A stretch of DNA of 64,000 bases from Osedax fenrisi. Its lineage: Eukaryota > Annelida > Polychaeta > Sabellida > Siboglinidae. The stretch is from NCBI GenBank assembly GCA_964019155.1, contig OZ025243.1, forward strand, positions 5,423,036 to 5,487,035, read 5' to 3'. The position numbers were made by a program, and so were the translations under genes. The notes under the pieces are model-generated. The model had not been told where the DNA came from. It was given only the letters and a program-made list of their open reading frames with translations, and did no database searches. Of the stretch, positions 12,401 to 24,949 are shown one piece after another (the first letter of the stretch is position 1; each line of letters opens with the position of its first letter).

Positions 12401-13260
12401 GATATATTAGCGACCGGTACTCAAATAGCCTACCATGCCTGATAGGATGGAGAAAAAATTGTGTTTGTCTCCTCGATCTAATACGACATCTAAAGGAAGA
12501 ATATTTAATTGATAGTCTACCAATGCATAATTGTACACAGGATGATGTTGAGAATTTGTTTGCACGCATTCGATCTGGAGGTGGTAATCGAGATAACCCT
12601 TCTGCGCTAGAGTTTGCCGCAGAATACAGAAAAATCACAGTTGATTCGCTGTTCGATACAGTCCGAGGCAGTAATTGCAACTTGGATGCCGGGGAATTCT
12701 TAGTTAAACTAAATCAGCTGCAGGCTGAACAACCCGAAACTCATATTATGCCGGATATTATTCTCCCAGAGGTTTCTCCAATATCATTCTCTGAATCAAC
12801 TCTGACTGATAATACAATTTTATTATTAACGGAGGATATCTGTACATATGTAAATAGTAATTTTTGTTGTGATTGTAGTTTGTTAGTTTGTATGAGTGTG
12901 CCTAGTGTGTTTTCTTGTAATAGTATATTAAGTATGGATATGTCAAAAAATAGTATGAATCGTATTCAACCAACTATAGTATTTAATAATTATATAAAAA
13001 AATTGTATATTTTATTCAACTTGTATATAAAACATATCGTTCATAAAGAAAACATATGTAATACCTTTTTATATATTTTGAATATTAATGATGTACATTT
13101 TAAATATTGTGATATATGTGTAATTACTAGGAAAGTTGTATTATTTTTTATTAAAAAACGTCTAAAATCAACATTATCAGTTGGAAATTTAGAAACTGTA
13201 GAAATCGTCAAATGTGGAATTAGAAAATCAAGAAAATTATTAAAATTAAAACATTTATAA
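9455..13260 (+). CDS. THAP-domain P-element-type transposase, five exons
   Basis: Exons 9455-9564, 10520-10654, 10725-10837, 10955-12241 and 12308-13260 have GT..AG borders and join in frame to 865 residues, close to human THAP9 and somewhat longer than Drosophila P transposase. Exons 1-3 form a THAP zinc finger: C12, C17, W41, C68-x2-H71 and the closing AIPTI at 89-93. Exon 4 holds a leucine-rich coiled-coil stretch (SQNNQLKTALLTIKLLEKR) and the RNase H-like catalytic core, with D315 in FDEMSIK, D405 in VICDQGPNN and the family motif DPPHLLKSIRN at 437. Exon 5 carries E630 in CTQDDVENLF followed by IRSGGG, the usual place of the third catalytic acid. It would bind the element ends and cut DNA. 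A possible poly(A) signal AATAAA lies near 13303. No stop or frameshift is seen, so it may be active or domesticated; flanking inverted repeats favour a mobile copy. Confidence 0.9.
9817..10031. mobile_element. Near-perfect palindromic (foldback) MITE in intron 1 of the P-type transposase
   Basis: Two arms of about 108 bp meet at the CATATTTAATATG centre near 9925. Arms differ at only a few positions (for example GCGCTCCGATG against GCGCGCCGATG). It is GC-richer than its surroundings and begins with TTTTATTTAATAAAATC-like ends. It lies wholly within the intron, so splicing could remove it. Confidence 0.85.
10384..10481 (+). repeat. Tandem duplication of about 50 bp
   Basis: Two copies of a unit containing GTGTATATCTGCGAACTAAG and GTGTCGGGTCGTG sit directly before exon 2 of the P-type transposase. 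They differ by one or two bases. Function unknown. Confidence 0.8.
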
Positions 13261-13454
13261 ACTATATCAACAAATGTTTATTATTACATATATATTATAA
13301 TAAATTATTACATATTAATTATAATGTAACTAACTATTTATTATATATAAAAATATTATATAACCTGATATAACCGTGATATTCAACTATATATACTTAA
13401 ATAATTTAATAAATATTTTTTTAAATTACACTTCATATTTCAAAAGTGTAGTAC

Positions 13455-13830
13455 GGACCCGGGTACGGACAGTAGGCACAAATTAAATAAATATAAATAA
13501 CAAAGTTCATGCGTATCTATCAAGGCGTGCGTCGCGCGAATAAATTATTCGTAGTTAATAATTACTTTGTATAGGCTCACATCGGGATATAAACTAAATC
13601 AAACAACCGAAAAATATCAATCTGAAATTTTGAATTAATCAATTAAAACGAATAGTGTATACGTATATTTTTATAAAGTTATCATTCCATATATACATGT
13701 TTTCATTTAGATTTTATTTTCGTGTGCACTAGAGCGTATAATAAATTTGCGTAACGCACGCCATGCGCGCCACTAGTGAAGTTTGCTATTTATAGATATT
13801 TAATTTGTGCCACCCGCCCGTATTCTCTTT
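13455..13830. repeat. Imperfect inverted repeat downstream of the P-type transposase
   Basis: Arms of about 90 bp: 13460-13550 (GGCACAAATTAAATAAATAT, then GGCGTGCG..GCGCGAATAAATTATT) pairs with the complement of 13740-13825. About 190 bp separates them. This could be a separate MITE, or a subterminal repeat of the P-type element. Confidence 0.6.
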
Positions 13831-14199
13831 TCAAAATATAGGTTTAAATATAAGTATAGGGATTTATGTATTAAATAATAGTTTAATATTATGTATATTA
13901 TTTAAAACTATTAAATTAATAAATATAACTTAAGTAGTAATTATGTATTTATGTATTTAAAGAAATATATAAATTTTAATATTTTTAAATTTAATTTTTC
14001 TATATCCCAACATGTTATTTGTTTACATTTATTTGATTTGTTTACATATTTGATAAGTTTGCATTGGAAGATAGAGAGTGAGATCGCTTGGGCCATGACG
14101 ATTAACGGATAACAACATGCCGCCATGGAAATCGTAGTACTATAGTAGTACCGAAGCCCGGCTTTGGTAATAGGAAGTAGGTAGTACTACTATAGGAAT

Positions 14200-14280
14200 A
14201 CATTATTTTATTTTATTATTAAACAAATAACATATACTTATAGACGCATGATAAAGAAGGCTAAACATGATTACTATACT
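14200..14280 (+). pseudogene. CR1/L2-like LINE, part upstream of the hAT insertion
   Basis: Reads in frame as RRMIKKAKHDYYT, the conserved segment before the reverse transcriptase of CR1/L2-type LINEs. It is cut at 14280. The same frame resumes at 19940 after the hAT element and one copy of its 8-bp duplication. Confidence 0.75.
14273..14280. repeat. 8-bp target-site duplication ACTATACT (left)
   Basis: Identical to 19932-19939 on the other side of the hAT element. Confidence 0.9.
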
Positions 14281-15484
14281 CAGGGCCGGCTTAAGGGGGG
14301 GGGCAAATCGGGCAATTGCCCGGGGCCCCAAATTTTGGGGGGCCCATGAATTATTTGAGACATTTTTTTTTTACTATTTATATGAAAAAAAAAAATTGTC
14401 TTAACTATTTTTCTTATATATTATTAATTCTAATTAAAAAAATAAAAATAATATAATAAATTAATTAAATATGAGTCATTTAGGCCGATTTTAAGAGTGA
14501 ATTTTACAAAAAATTCTAAATTGACACGAAGATATGGTGGAAACAGCTACATGAAGATTTTGGAGAACATGCTAATAGTGATAACATAGATCTTCTCACA
14601 CATCTCTGATTGTTAGATCAAATAGTATGAAACCGATTAATAAATAATTGTTTGATAAACTAGAAGGTGATAAATGATAAACGTATTAAGGTATTATTAA
14701 CCATAGAACTATTAAATCTTAACAATTTATAATTCTATAATTAGTTTACAAAATAAAAAGTATACTTTTTTTTATTAAAATTAAATATATTTTATAAGAT
14801 ATATTTTAACTATGATTTCTGATATTTGTAAAGGATTATATTGATTATAAATTACGAAAAAAACGATATTCTATATAGATTTATAATTGTTATAGTAATT
14901 AAAAAAATAGATATTTTCAAAATAATTTTTCTCAAAATAATTAACTTTCTCTATCTTATGCTCGTAATAATCAAATGTGTATATTCTCATAGTGTATATA
15001 TTATTATAGTTGTATTAGTACACATAATATATATAATAGTTTTAATTTAAATAGGATTATTCTGCTTTAGGTTATTCCTATAGTATTGTTAATAATGTCT
15101 ATTGATGAAAGGGAATTATGTACATACAATGATTATCTTTTTCAACATACTATCATTACAGAAAGATATTATATTTATTGAAACAGATATTATTTATAAA
15201 TATATATATATATAACATACATATAATACTAAAGGCATTTTTGCAATTATCCACCTATTACTTGCAAATGAATGTTTAGATTGACATCACCCTCATCAAA
15301 TAAATACACAATGGCGATATTCTTATTGGAGAATAGGTGATAAGTTATCACTGATAACTACATAATTGAAGAAATACAAAATTCAAAATATTATATTATA
15401 TATCAGTGTACTCAATTCCATATATATCACATCGATATATATTATCGTTATTTATATCAAGTTAGGTAGGTATTATAGCCTATA

Positions 15485-15545
15485 GGCATAACAGTGGGTG
15501 ATATCACCACTATATGCATAACAGTGGGTGATATCACCACTAAAT
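15485..15545 (+). repeat. Two tandem copies of a 30-bp unit
   Basis: GCATAACAGTGGGTGATATC and following ACCACTA occur twice in succession. Each contains the palindrome GTGGTGATATCACCAC with an extra G. Confidence 0.75.
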
Positions 15546-15569
15546 ACTAAGATTACCTATATCACGTGA

Positions 15570-15755
15570 CTACAGTTAATCAAGAACTACAAAGTTAGCT
15601 ACATCGGTGAAGAGGCCCCACAACCCGTCTTGAATACTGTCATGACTCCGGATCGTAAGCTGATGTTCAACTTTGAACCCATTCTCCAACCTGCCACTCA
15701 ACCTGTCTCTGAAACTGTCACTCAAACCGATAAGATCAATAGAAGAGTTGATTAG
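15570..15755 (+). other. Coding-like segment inside the hAT element, unknown origin
   Basis: An open stretch of 61 codons between an upstream TGA and the TAG at 15753. It has balanced amino-acid composition and noticeably higher GC than its surroundings, and contains VMTPDRKLMFNFEPI. It has no ATG at its start, so it could be an exon piece. It lies in the 1.3-kb stretch between the two copies of the hAT left end. No family is recognised. It may be a captured host fragment or a decayed part of another element. Confidence 0.35.
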
Positions 15756-16232
15756 ATAACGTCCTGTTCTGCGTGGTGGTCCACTTCAGCAACCCCTATA
15801 ACCCTATAACCCTATATCCCTACCATATACCCTATTACACACATATTATGATATTATGATTAATAACGTAGCTAGTTTTATTAATTCTGTAAACATTGTT
15901 GTATTTTGTTATTATTGATAACGGTAAGATACGTACTTAGTATGTACTTATGTATACATTCTTAAGTACTATATACTACAACTATGTACTATATTCCTAC
16001 CATATTAATATAGTAATATTTTAAATTCATATTTTGCTTAACTTATAAATATTAATAATTATTATTTTTCATTTTAAGCCAATATATAATATATTATAAT
16101 ACGATATATAAAATAGTGATTAAATGACAATAATTCAGTATTTATATTTTAAACAATTCACAAGACTAAGTTATAAAGTTAATATAAGTTAGTTAAGTTA
16201 GTATGTATATATTGTTAGGCATGCATGCATCG

Positions 16233-16264
<32 letters not shown>

Positions 16265-16753
16265 CATAGGTATACCATCGATATAAAGAAAGTTTTCTTT
16301 ATATCGATGAGGTATACATGTTAGTTATAAATGTATAGGTATATATTACTAGGTAGGTACATATTTATAGGTATATGTTGCTAGATATACACTGTCAGGT
16401 ATATATCGGCATATCGATCACTTGGTATACATTAATAGTTAATGATATCAATATAAATATATTCTAGTAATATTTGGAATATCAATATCAATATAACAAA
16501 TTATGAAAGTTCGATAAAGTAATAACAGTTATTGTTATTACATCGATTAACAACACAATTACCGGTAGGCCTACATGATATTATTTAATAATTGACAGGG
16601 AACAAATAAGCGATATAAACAATATATGTAATTATACCTATAGGTAATTACATAATATATTGTATACAATAATTAATTTGAAACATTACATCATAAACTG
16701 TATCTTGATTACGCTATGCAAGGTATCGTAATGTACCTGAACATCGCATGCAC

Positions 16754-18165
16754 AGGGCCGGCTTAAGGGGGGGGGGCAAACCGGGCAATTGCCCGGGGCC
16801 CCACATGTTGGGGGGCCCATGAATTATTTGAGAAACATGTTGTTTACTATTTATATAAAAAAAAATATTCGTAATTGTATTTTTATTAATTATATATTAT
16901 TAATTCTAATTAAATAAATAAAAATAATATAATAAATTAATTAAATATGAGTCATTTATGCCGATTTGAAAAGTGAATTATACAAAAATGTACACGAAGA
17001 TTTGGTGAAAACAGGTACATGAAGATGTTGGAGAACATGCTAATAGTGATAACCATAGATCATCTCGCACATCTCTGCTTGTCAGATAAAATATATTTTA
17101 GTACGAAACGGATTGATAAATAATTGTTTGTTAAACTAGAAAATTATAAATGATAAACGTATTAAGGTAATATTAAGGGTAGTATTAAGGGAATATTTAC
17201 CATAGTTGAATATTAACAATTTATAATTCTAAAATTAGTTTACGAAAAAAAAGTATACTTATTTATATACTTATTTATATTAAAATTAAATATGAGATAT
17301 ATATTAAGTTTAAGTTATATTTTAACTATAATTTCTGATATTTGTAAAGCATTATATTTATTATAAATTACGAAAAAAACGATACTCTATATAGATATAT
17401 AATTTGTATAGTAATTAAAACTAATTAGATATTTTCAAAATAATTGTTATCAAAAGAATTAATTTTCTCTATATACTTCTCGTATTAATAAAAGGTGTAT
17501 CTTCTCATAGTGTATATATTATTATAATTTTGTTAGTGTAAATAATATATATATAAATTTATAATTTTTTTAAATTTAAATAGGAATATTCTGCTTTATA
17601 GTATTTTTAATAATTATTATTGATAAATGGAATTCTGTACATAATATTTCAACAGACTATTATTTAGCTTAGAGAAAGAAATTATATTTATATTTATTGA
17701 AACAGATATTATTTATAAATATATATATAATGATTATAGATTATATTATAATCTAAATATAATACTAATGGCATTTTTGCAATTATCCAACTAGTAGGCT
17801 ACTTACAACTGAATGTTTAGATTTACATCACCCTCATCTATATTTATATATAAATACACACAATGGCGATATTCAAATTGGAGAACAGGTGATAAGTTAT
17901 AACCATAGATTTATAATTTACAACTTGTAAACTATAAATCTATGGTTATAACTGATAACTTAGTAATTGAAGAAATATAAAATTCAAAATATTAATATGT
18001 ACGATGACTTATTAACGTACTTAGGTACCTACATGTGATATATCTGGAATTTAGTACACTGATTATATTAATTAATATAATCAGTGTACTCAATTCCAGA
18101 TATATCACATGTAGATAAGTCATCAGTAATCGTCATATATAATAAGTTAGGTATTATTATTATAT
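16754..18165 (+). repeat. Second copy of the hAT left end
   Basis: Starts with the same CAGGGCCGGCTTAAG terminus and follows 14281-15475 closely (shared ATGAATTATTTGAGA, GAGAACATGCTAATAGTGATA and other blocks), with scattered substitutions and small insertions. No matching 8-bp duplication is seen at its ends, so it is an internal duplication or a nested, truncated copy, not a simple second insertion. Confidence 0.8.
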
Positions 18166-18267
18166 AGATATTTATTGATGTACGTTCAGATTCATTATAA
18201 CATTGGTCAATATTTAGCTTACGATATATTAGAATTTTTTTAAATAATAATATAATTATAATAGATT

Positions 18268-18635
18268 ATAGAGCTCAAAGTTATGAAAAATCCAGCAATG
18301 TCTGAAAGATTCAATAAATGAAATATATCATAATATACCATAGTCCATTGTCAATATGGATCCCCATATCTGCACTGTGAATTCCTTAAATCTGGTTGGG
18401 CAAAATGCCGTTGAATCTTCGACAATTGTAGCAATATTATTTGCTTTCATCCCAAATATATATAATTTATTTAGCCAAACTAAATAAAGAATATATTAAC
18501 ATCTATATTAAAGAAGAATATAATATATTAACATCAATTAATACAATTTTATTAAAAGCATTATCGAATATAATATGGTCATCACAATCATATTTTATTA
18601 GAGCAGTATATTGTGGATTTCCCAAAATTACATAA
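18268..18635 (+). pseudogene. Decayed hAT transposase
   Basis: Short recognisable blocks in the order expected for TTF/ZMYM-type hAT transposases: RAQSYEKSSNV (usual CRGQ.YDNASNM), CTVNSLNLVGQNAVE (usual C..HSLNLVG..A), NIYNLFSQTK (usual lYnFFs.St) and IIWSSQSYFIRAVYCGFPKI (usual TRWSSR..A..AV..GF). In-frame stops and frame changes separate the blocks, so it cannot produce a working enzyme. The assignment rests on motif order. The ends of the pseudogene are unclear and it probably extends beyond these limits. Confidence 0.6.
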
Positions 18636-19773
18636 GATATATCTGATATTATATATGTTAAAATATTACGTAAATTACATTACTAGAGTAAACATAGTTA
18701 TTCAATAAAATGCAAGAATTTGAGACTTCAATATTATGAAAACCGTGGAGCTAATTACTTTGTGACTAAAGTCGATCAGAAAAGTATTGCAATTAGGTTA
18801 AATTGAGATAAAAGTGGTAATAAAAAATATTGATGCACTCTCTAAATATATAGGCGAGAAAATAAATGATTATGAGGAGTTGATTAGAGTATAGGTATAC
18901 CAACAAATTAAAAAATAATGAGTATAATGATAACATATGTAAAATTAATGAATTTACATCATATAATAAGTTAAAAATAACTATTTTCTAACAATATTTG
19001 ACAATTTAATTGATATATAGGAATATACTTATAAATATATAGGAAATACTAAAAAAGATAATCATGTAATTATTACTAATTATATAAATAATATGTATTA
19101 TACATATTGTATATATATCATCTGACATCAGCAATTAAGATGATTAGTATATAAGATAATTCAGTATTAAACATATAGTATACCATATTGATATACACCT
19201 CAAAGGAATGGACTATACAAATATTAATATATAGGATGTATATGATGGGATAGATATATCCAATCGTAGACATTTTCATCCTAATATATTTAATGGTAAA
19301 TAATTACACTTGAGATAGAAGCTTCTCTAAACTTAAACTTATAAATACTTTTCTATGACATTATCTGACACAATAAATACTTTCAAATCTGTAACATTAT
19401 ATTTATCAAAGCTAATTAATTAAATTGATAATGAATAAATAATACTGATTTAGAAGAGGAAATCGAATAAAATAAATATGTAATAATATAATTTTAACTA
19501 ATTATATAATTTAACCTATACTTATATCATTTGTATTAATTAATTTGTAAATTATAAATATGAAATGGGAATGATTTTAAAGTGGGTACCGTAATATCTA
19601 TTTACATCCATATCGTGAAGGAGACACCCTACATATATTAGATGCATCTTAAAGTGGGTCTCCTTCACACGATACATGTACATTATTATTTACTAAATAT
19701 GTATGCACACATTTTTTTTTAAAGATTATAAATACTTTTACATAATTTGATCACGCATAATAGAATAATAATA

Positions 19774-19778
<5 letters not shown>

Positions 19779-19831
<53 letters not shown>
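19779..19831. repeat. (TA)n microsatellite near the hAT right end
   Basis: About 26 TA units, 100 bp inside the right terminus of the hAT element. Confidence 0.9.
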
Positions 19832-19834
<3 letters not shown>

Positions 19835-19931
19835 TTATTTCTAGAATGGCTCATTTAATATGTTATGAAATTCTTATGGGGCCCATACGTTTTTTTTGCC
19901 CGGGGCCCATAGTATGCTTAAGCCGGCCCTG

Positions 19932-19939
19932 ACTATACT
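19932..19939. repeat. 8-bp target-site duplication ACTATACT (right)
   Basis: Pairs with 14273-14280. Confidence 0.9.
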
Positions 19940-21681
19940 GATACCATAATATCCGCTGGAAATGATTATAAGAAACTCTTCAAAATTTCAAATTCCCTGC
20001 CTGGGTGTATAACTCCTCGCATACTTCCTGACTGTATTCCATCTATCAACGCAAGCAACTTTGATAATTACTTCAATAACAAGATACATAGAATCATTAA
20101 CTGCCTACCCAAACCCATACTACCACAACTTATATTACCAACATATTCACTTAACTCATTCTATACCCCTTCTACGGCCTGCATTGATAAACTTCTATTA
20201 GCCGTCAAATCATCATGTATATTAGACCCTTTACCTACACTAATATTACATAAACTTTCCTCCTTTCTCTCCCCATTCTATAAAAGTATAATTTAGAATT
20301 CCATTTTAACGGGTGTTGTTACACCCTACATGAAATTGGCACACATTACTCCCATAATAAAAAATTCCTCCAGAGATAAATCAGATCTCTCAAACTACCG
20401 TCCAATATCAAACCTCTCCTTTATATCTAAAACACTTGAAAGAGTTATAGCTGCACAATTAAATAACTACCTTATCAACAACAATATACTAAATAAATTC
20501 CAAAGTGCCTATACTAACAACAAAAATACGGAAACTGCACTAACCCATATACTAAATAACATCCTATTATATCCCACTAAATACTGCTCCATCATTGTTC
20601 TTTTGGACCTTTCAGCTGCATTCGATACTATAGATCACAATATTATGATCCGTCGACTGCAATGCATTGGTTTGTCCAGTACAGCATTAGAATGGTTCAT
20701 CTCCTACCTCGATAGCCGTTATTACTCAATTAGAATTGAATCACACTTAACTAAACCACGACTAATATCAAACGGAGTTCCACAAGGATCCGTTCTCGCC
20801 CACATTATTTTTAATATATACTTATCTCCCCTACTAGATATTGTTGATAAATACCCAGACATCAACTTCCATGTATATGCTGACGACATACACATTTACT
20901 ACAACTTACCGGACCCCTCCTTAAACGTATCCGCACTAAATAAATGCATAGAAGATATAAGATACTGGCTAGCAGCAAACTCATTAGCACTAAATAGTGA
21001 AAAAACTACTGCGATATCAAAACATCGTATACCCTATATACCATCCATCCACATCAATAACCACAACATAAAAATCTCTCCTTACGCTAAAAATCTCGGA
21101 ATAATAATAGCAAACTAATATTTTCCCAACATACAACTGAAATATCCAAATCTGTGAACCGCACACTACATACAATACGACTAATAAGACCCTCAATAAC
21201 GACAGAACTTGCTAAAACTCTCATAACAGCCCTAATACTTCCTCGCCTCGACTATTGTAATTCCATTCTACATAAATCTAATAGAAACACAATAATATAA
21301 CTCAATAGACTATAGTCTAGAGTATACTCTATTCAGCTGCACGTACTATATATATAATTCCCAAATACTCTAGGACCCACATAACCCCCTACCTAAAATC
21401 ACTTCACTGGCTCACAACGTATACAATATAAAATATTACTTATGATTCACCATGCCACATATTATAATAACTACCTGACCGACTTACTAAATTAACCTAA
21501 TCCCTCCAAACCACAACGTACCATATACAAATATAAATTATTCATCCAAAACTCCCGTAACATCACAAGAGAATAAGAAACTGCTTTTTCATTATCGGCC
21601 CCTAAACTACGGAATAGCCTACCATATGATATAAGATCACTATTTTCGACCCCCATCTTTAAAAGTAGGTTAAAAACCCAT
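19940..21681 (+). pseudogene. CR1/L2-like LINE reverse transcriptase, downstream part
   Basis: Continues the frame broken at 14280 (ISAGNDYKKLFKISNSL). One TAG interrupts the frame at about 20294, then an open stretch of 262 codons runs from 20330. It holds the reverse transcriptase core: SNYRPISNLSFISKTLE, LLDLSAAFDTIDH, GVPQGSVLAHIIFNIY and the catalytic YADD in HVYADDIHIYY. The C-terminal half (21121-21681) is recognisable (IRLIRPSITTELAKTL, LILPRLDYCNS, FKSRLKTH) but broken by stops and a frameshift. It is closely related to the better preserved copy at 34095. The 3' end runs into a long CTA array in place of the usual LINE terminus. Confidence 0.88.
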
Positions 21682-22233
<552 letters not shown>

Positions 22234-22440
22234 TCCCTTGCGTATTACCTCAATGACACAGGATACACACGTAAGATATGCACGTAAGATACACATGTAA
22301 TATAGGCATGTAATATAGGCATGTAATACTAATGTAACAACCCATGATATTTAGGTAAATGTGGGTGAAAGCGCACTTATATGTACATGTATGTGTACAT
22401 ATATTCGTATACGCAAATACGTATATAGTACGTACTAAAG

Positions 22441-22473
<33 letters not shown>

Positions 22474-23370
22474 TAATGTACGGATATATACATACGCACA
22501 TTGCGCGCATTGTGCGTTGCACAAGTACACGAACGTTTAATTTAATTTGTAAATGCAAATAATTATTCCTGTGATTATACTCTGAGTCGGGTTCGTGTTC
22601 TGTGGTATATCATGTGCCTGCGTGTGTGTGTGCGTGCGTGCGCGTGCGTGTGCGCTGTGTGTGTGTGTGACGTAATGCATCGTATGTATAACAATACACA
22701 TATATGTATACACAAATACCCAGGTACGCTATCCAATCAGCAGTGATAACAACAAAGATAACTATTTCAATAATAATACTCATAATAATAATATACAATA
22801 ACGGTTTTAAAACCGTATAATAATATGATATATATATATATATATATATATACATTATTTATTATATATAATGAAAGATGGTAAAAAATCATGCCAAACA
22901 ATACATATATCGCGTGTTAAATATTATATATTAAATAATATTTATAATTAAATAAGTGGGTACAGGTATGTAGTACCTAGTGTATTAGGTACCTAGGGTA
23001 TTATTATTGTATGCTAATAAGTTTTGTAATTTAGTAAATTCTCGAGACCTTATTTTTAAATATATGAATATTTGTTCGTCACTAATATGGACCTGAAGTT
23101 TATTATATAGAGAAGGATATATTGAAATGATAATTAACTGGCATTTTTTATGATTTAAATATGTGGGGAATAGGATGATATTTGTATTATTTTATCTTTT
23201 ATATTGAGAGAAAAGATGACATGTGTAAACTTACATTGTAGTAAAAGCATTACGAGATAGTATAATAATGTTTAGGGAATATCTGGATTTAAAGGGAATT
23301 ATATCTCACATACTCACATTTACACATATACCCACATCACACAGATACGTATACAAATACACAAACACAA

Positions 23371-23403
<33 letters not shown>

Positions 23404-24464
23404 CGACATTTCGATTCCAAATAAAAACATAACGATATATCAGTATAATTTAAAAAATAATATATTTTCCTATAAATGTTCATATTTAGTAAATATTAGT
23501 TACCAAATTTTACTATAGTATAAATCTAAAACATATACAATGTATACATATTGTATACATTGTATATATATATATATATATATACGTTACATTTAATGCT
23601 ATTACCGTCAACTTACAAACTATATTTTGTAAGTTGACGGTAATAGCATTAAATGTAACGTATATATATATATATATACAATGTATATAAACTATAGTTT
23701 GTAAGTTGACGGTAATAGCATTAAATGTAACGTATATATATATATATATACAATGTATACAATATGTATACATTGTATATGTTTTAGATTTATACTATAG
23801 TAAAATTTGGAAAAAATTGTGTATACACAATTTTCTATACGACAATATACTATAGTATATTGTCGTATAGAAAATTGCGTATACACAATTTTTTCCAAAT
23901 TTTACTATAGTACATTATATTAAATGCATGTCAATCACACCTATCGATTTAGAATAAAGCGAATGATATAATGAGTTAAACCCAGGGGTCATAATGGGCG
24001 TATTAATTATGAAACACTATTGTACATAACTCGAGCTAATATAGGCCCATTAATAGGAGAAATGTTATTAGAAATTGTGTTCAATTTATCTTAGATTTTT
24101 TAATTGAATAAATTAATAAATATATAATAATTATTAATGATTAATCACACACCGCACGACAAACAATGACGTCATACATTTATAATTAATGCGATGTATT
24201 AATTATAGATTCTTATTGTCTATTCAATTGTTAATTATTATTTAAAGGTCTACTTGATGTAACACCTCACTGTGTGTGTGTATGTATTACGTACTGATTA
24301 TATGACGTAACCACACACATGTTACGTGACAGTGTGATGTAATAGTATGATGTAATAGATACATCAATAATAGATTTAATCAGATATATCTATACATTGA
24401 TCTACAGCGAATTCCCCGACTACGGTGATGGTAATTCTCTTATGTATGTTCAACTTTAAATATA
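22234..24464. other. Non-coding AT-rich stretch
   Basis: No gene seen. Contains CATGTAATATAGG-like short repeats at 22270-22330, (TA)n at 22440-22468, a GT/GC-rich dinucleotide tract at 22619-22668, (TA)n at 22830-22851 and the nested palindromes listed separately. Confidence 0.6.
23505..23915. repeat. Nested palindromes
   Basis: An inner palindrome at about 23583-23662 (GTTACATTTAATGCTATTAC / its complement) is enclosed by outer arms containing ACCAAATTTTACTATAGTAT and ATACAATGTATACATATTG. One half of the inner unit is repeated again at 23695-23732. A second palindrome centred near 23860 (ATACTATAGTAT) abuts it and ends with the same CCAAATTTTACTATAGTA arm. No coding content. It is probably stacked foldback elements. 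Confidence 0.85.
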
Positions 24465-24920
24465 CAGTAAACTCTGGGTAAGTCGGACTACGGATAAGTC
24501 GGACTTATCGATAAGTCGGACACATTTAGTTGGTTTGGTTGGATTTGAATCTAGTTCCATTTCAAATTAATCGGATAAGTCGGATAAGTTGGATTGGATA
24601 AGTAGGACTTTACTATAAGTCGGACACATATTATAGTCATTTTTATGATTTTTATACTGGATAAGTCGGAATTTTTATAAATTGTCAGAAATGTTTACTT
24701 TAAATAATGAATATTATAATTTTAGTAAGTAATATAATTGAATACAACATTTTATGTTGCTGATTGTTGCATAATTCCATATTTCGGTAACCATTTAACT
24801 CGCGCTGCGCATTTCATGTCTTATTTGCATGATATTCTTAATCTCGGATAAGTCGGAAATCTCGCTGAGTCAAACAATTTTCCCGGTCCCTTGCGAGTCC
24901 GACTTATCGGGAGTTGACTG
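24465..24920 (+). mobile_element. pogo-like MITE, copy 1
   Basis: 456 bp, flanked by TA. The ends are CAGTAAACTCTGGGTAAGTC and the complement of CTTATCGGGAGTTGACTG, with the motif ATAAGTCGGAC repeated many times inside. TA duplication and a CAGT-type end fit the Tc1/mariner-pogo group. No transposase. Confidence 0.75.
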
Positions 24921-24949
24921 TATATATAAATATGTGCGCATTAAATATA

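Larger units (their letters stand above)
9276..14140 (+). mobile_element. P-type (THAP) DNA transposon
   Basis: The unit carries the spliced transposase at 9455-13260. Diverged inverted repeats lie near its ends: 9322-9370 and the complement of 14041-14100 share CCAAGCG.TCTCACTCTC and AATATGTAAA blocks. Further out, ATGGCG at 9290 faces CGCCAT at 14121, and GTACTAC at 9276 faces GTAGTAC at 14134. No 8-bp target duplication is visible, so the exact ends are uncertain by some tens of bases. The transposase ORFs are intact, so the element may be recent. Confidence 0.75.
14281..19931. mobile_element. hAT-superfamily element, 5651 bp, inserted in a LINE
   Basis: Perfect 15-bp terminal inverted repeats CAGGGCCGGCTTAAG, flanked by the 8-bp duplication ACTATACT, as is typical of hAT. 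GC-rich GGGGCCC motifs follow inside both ends. A decayed hAT transposase is recognisable at 18268-18635. The left 1.2 kb is repeated inside the element starting at 16754. Much of the rest is AT-rich, with palindromes at 16262-16322, 17897-17960 and 18026-18114. It interrupts a LINE reading frame that resumes cleanly on the far side. Confidence 0.9.

Noticed and set aside
15790..15840. Telomere-like CCCTATAA repeats
   Set aside because: Only two or three imperfect units, not an array.
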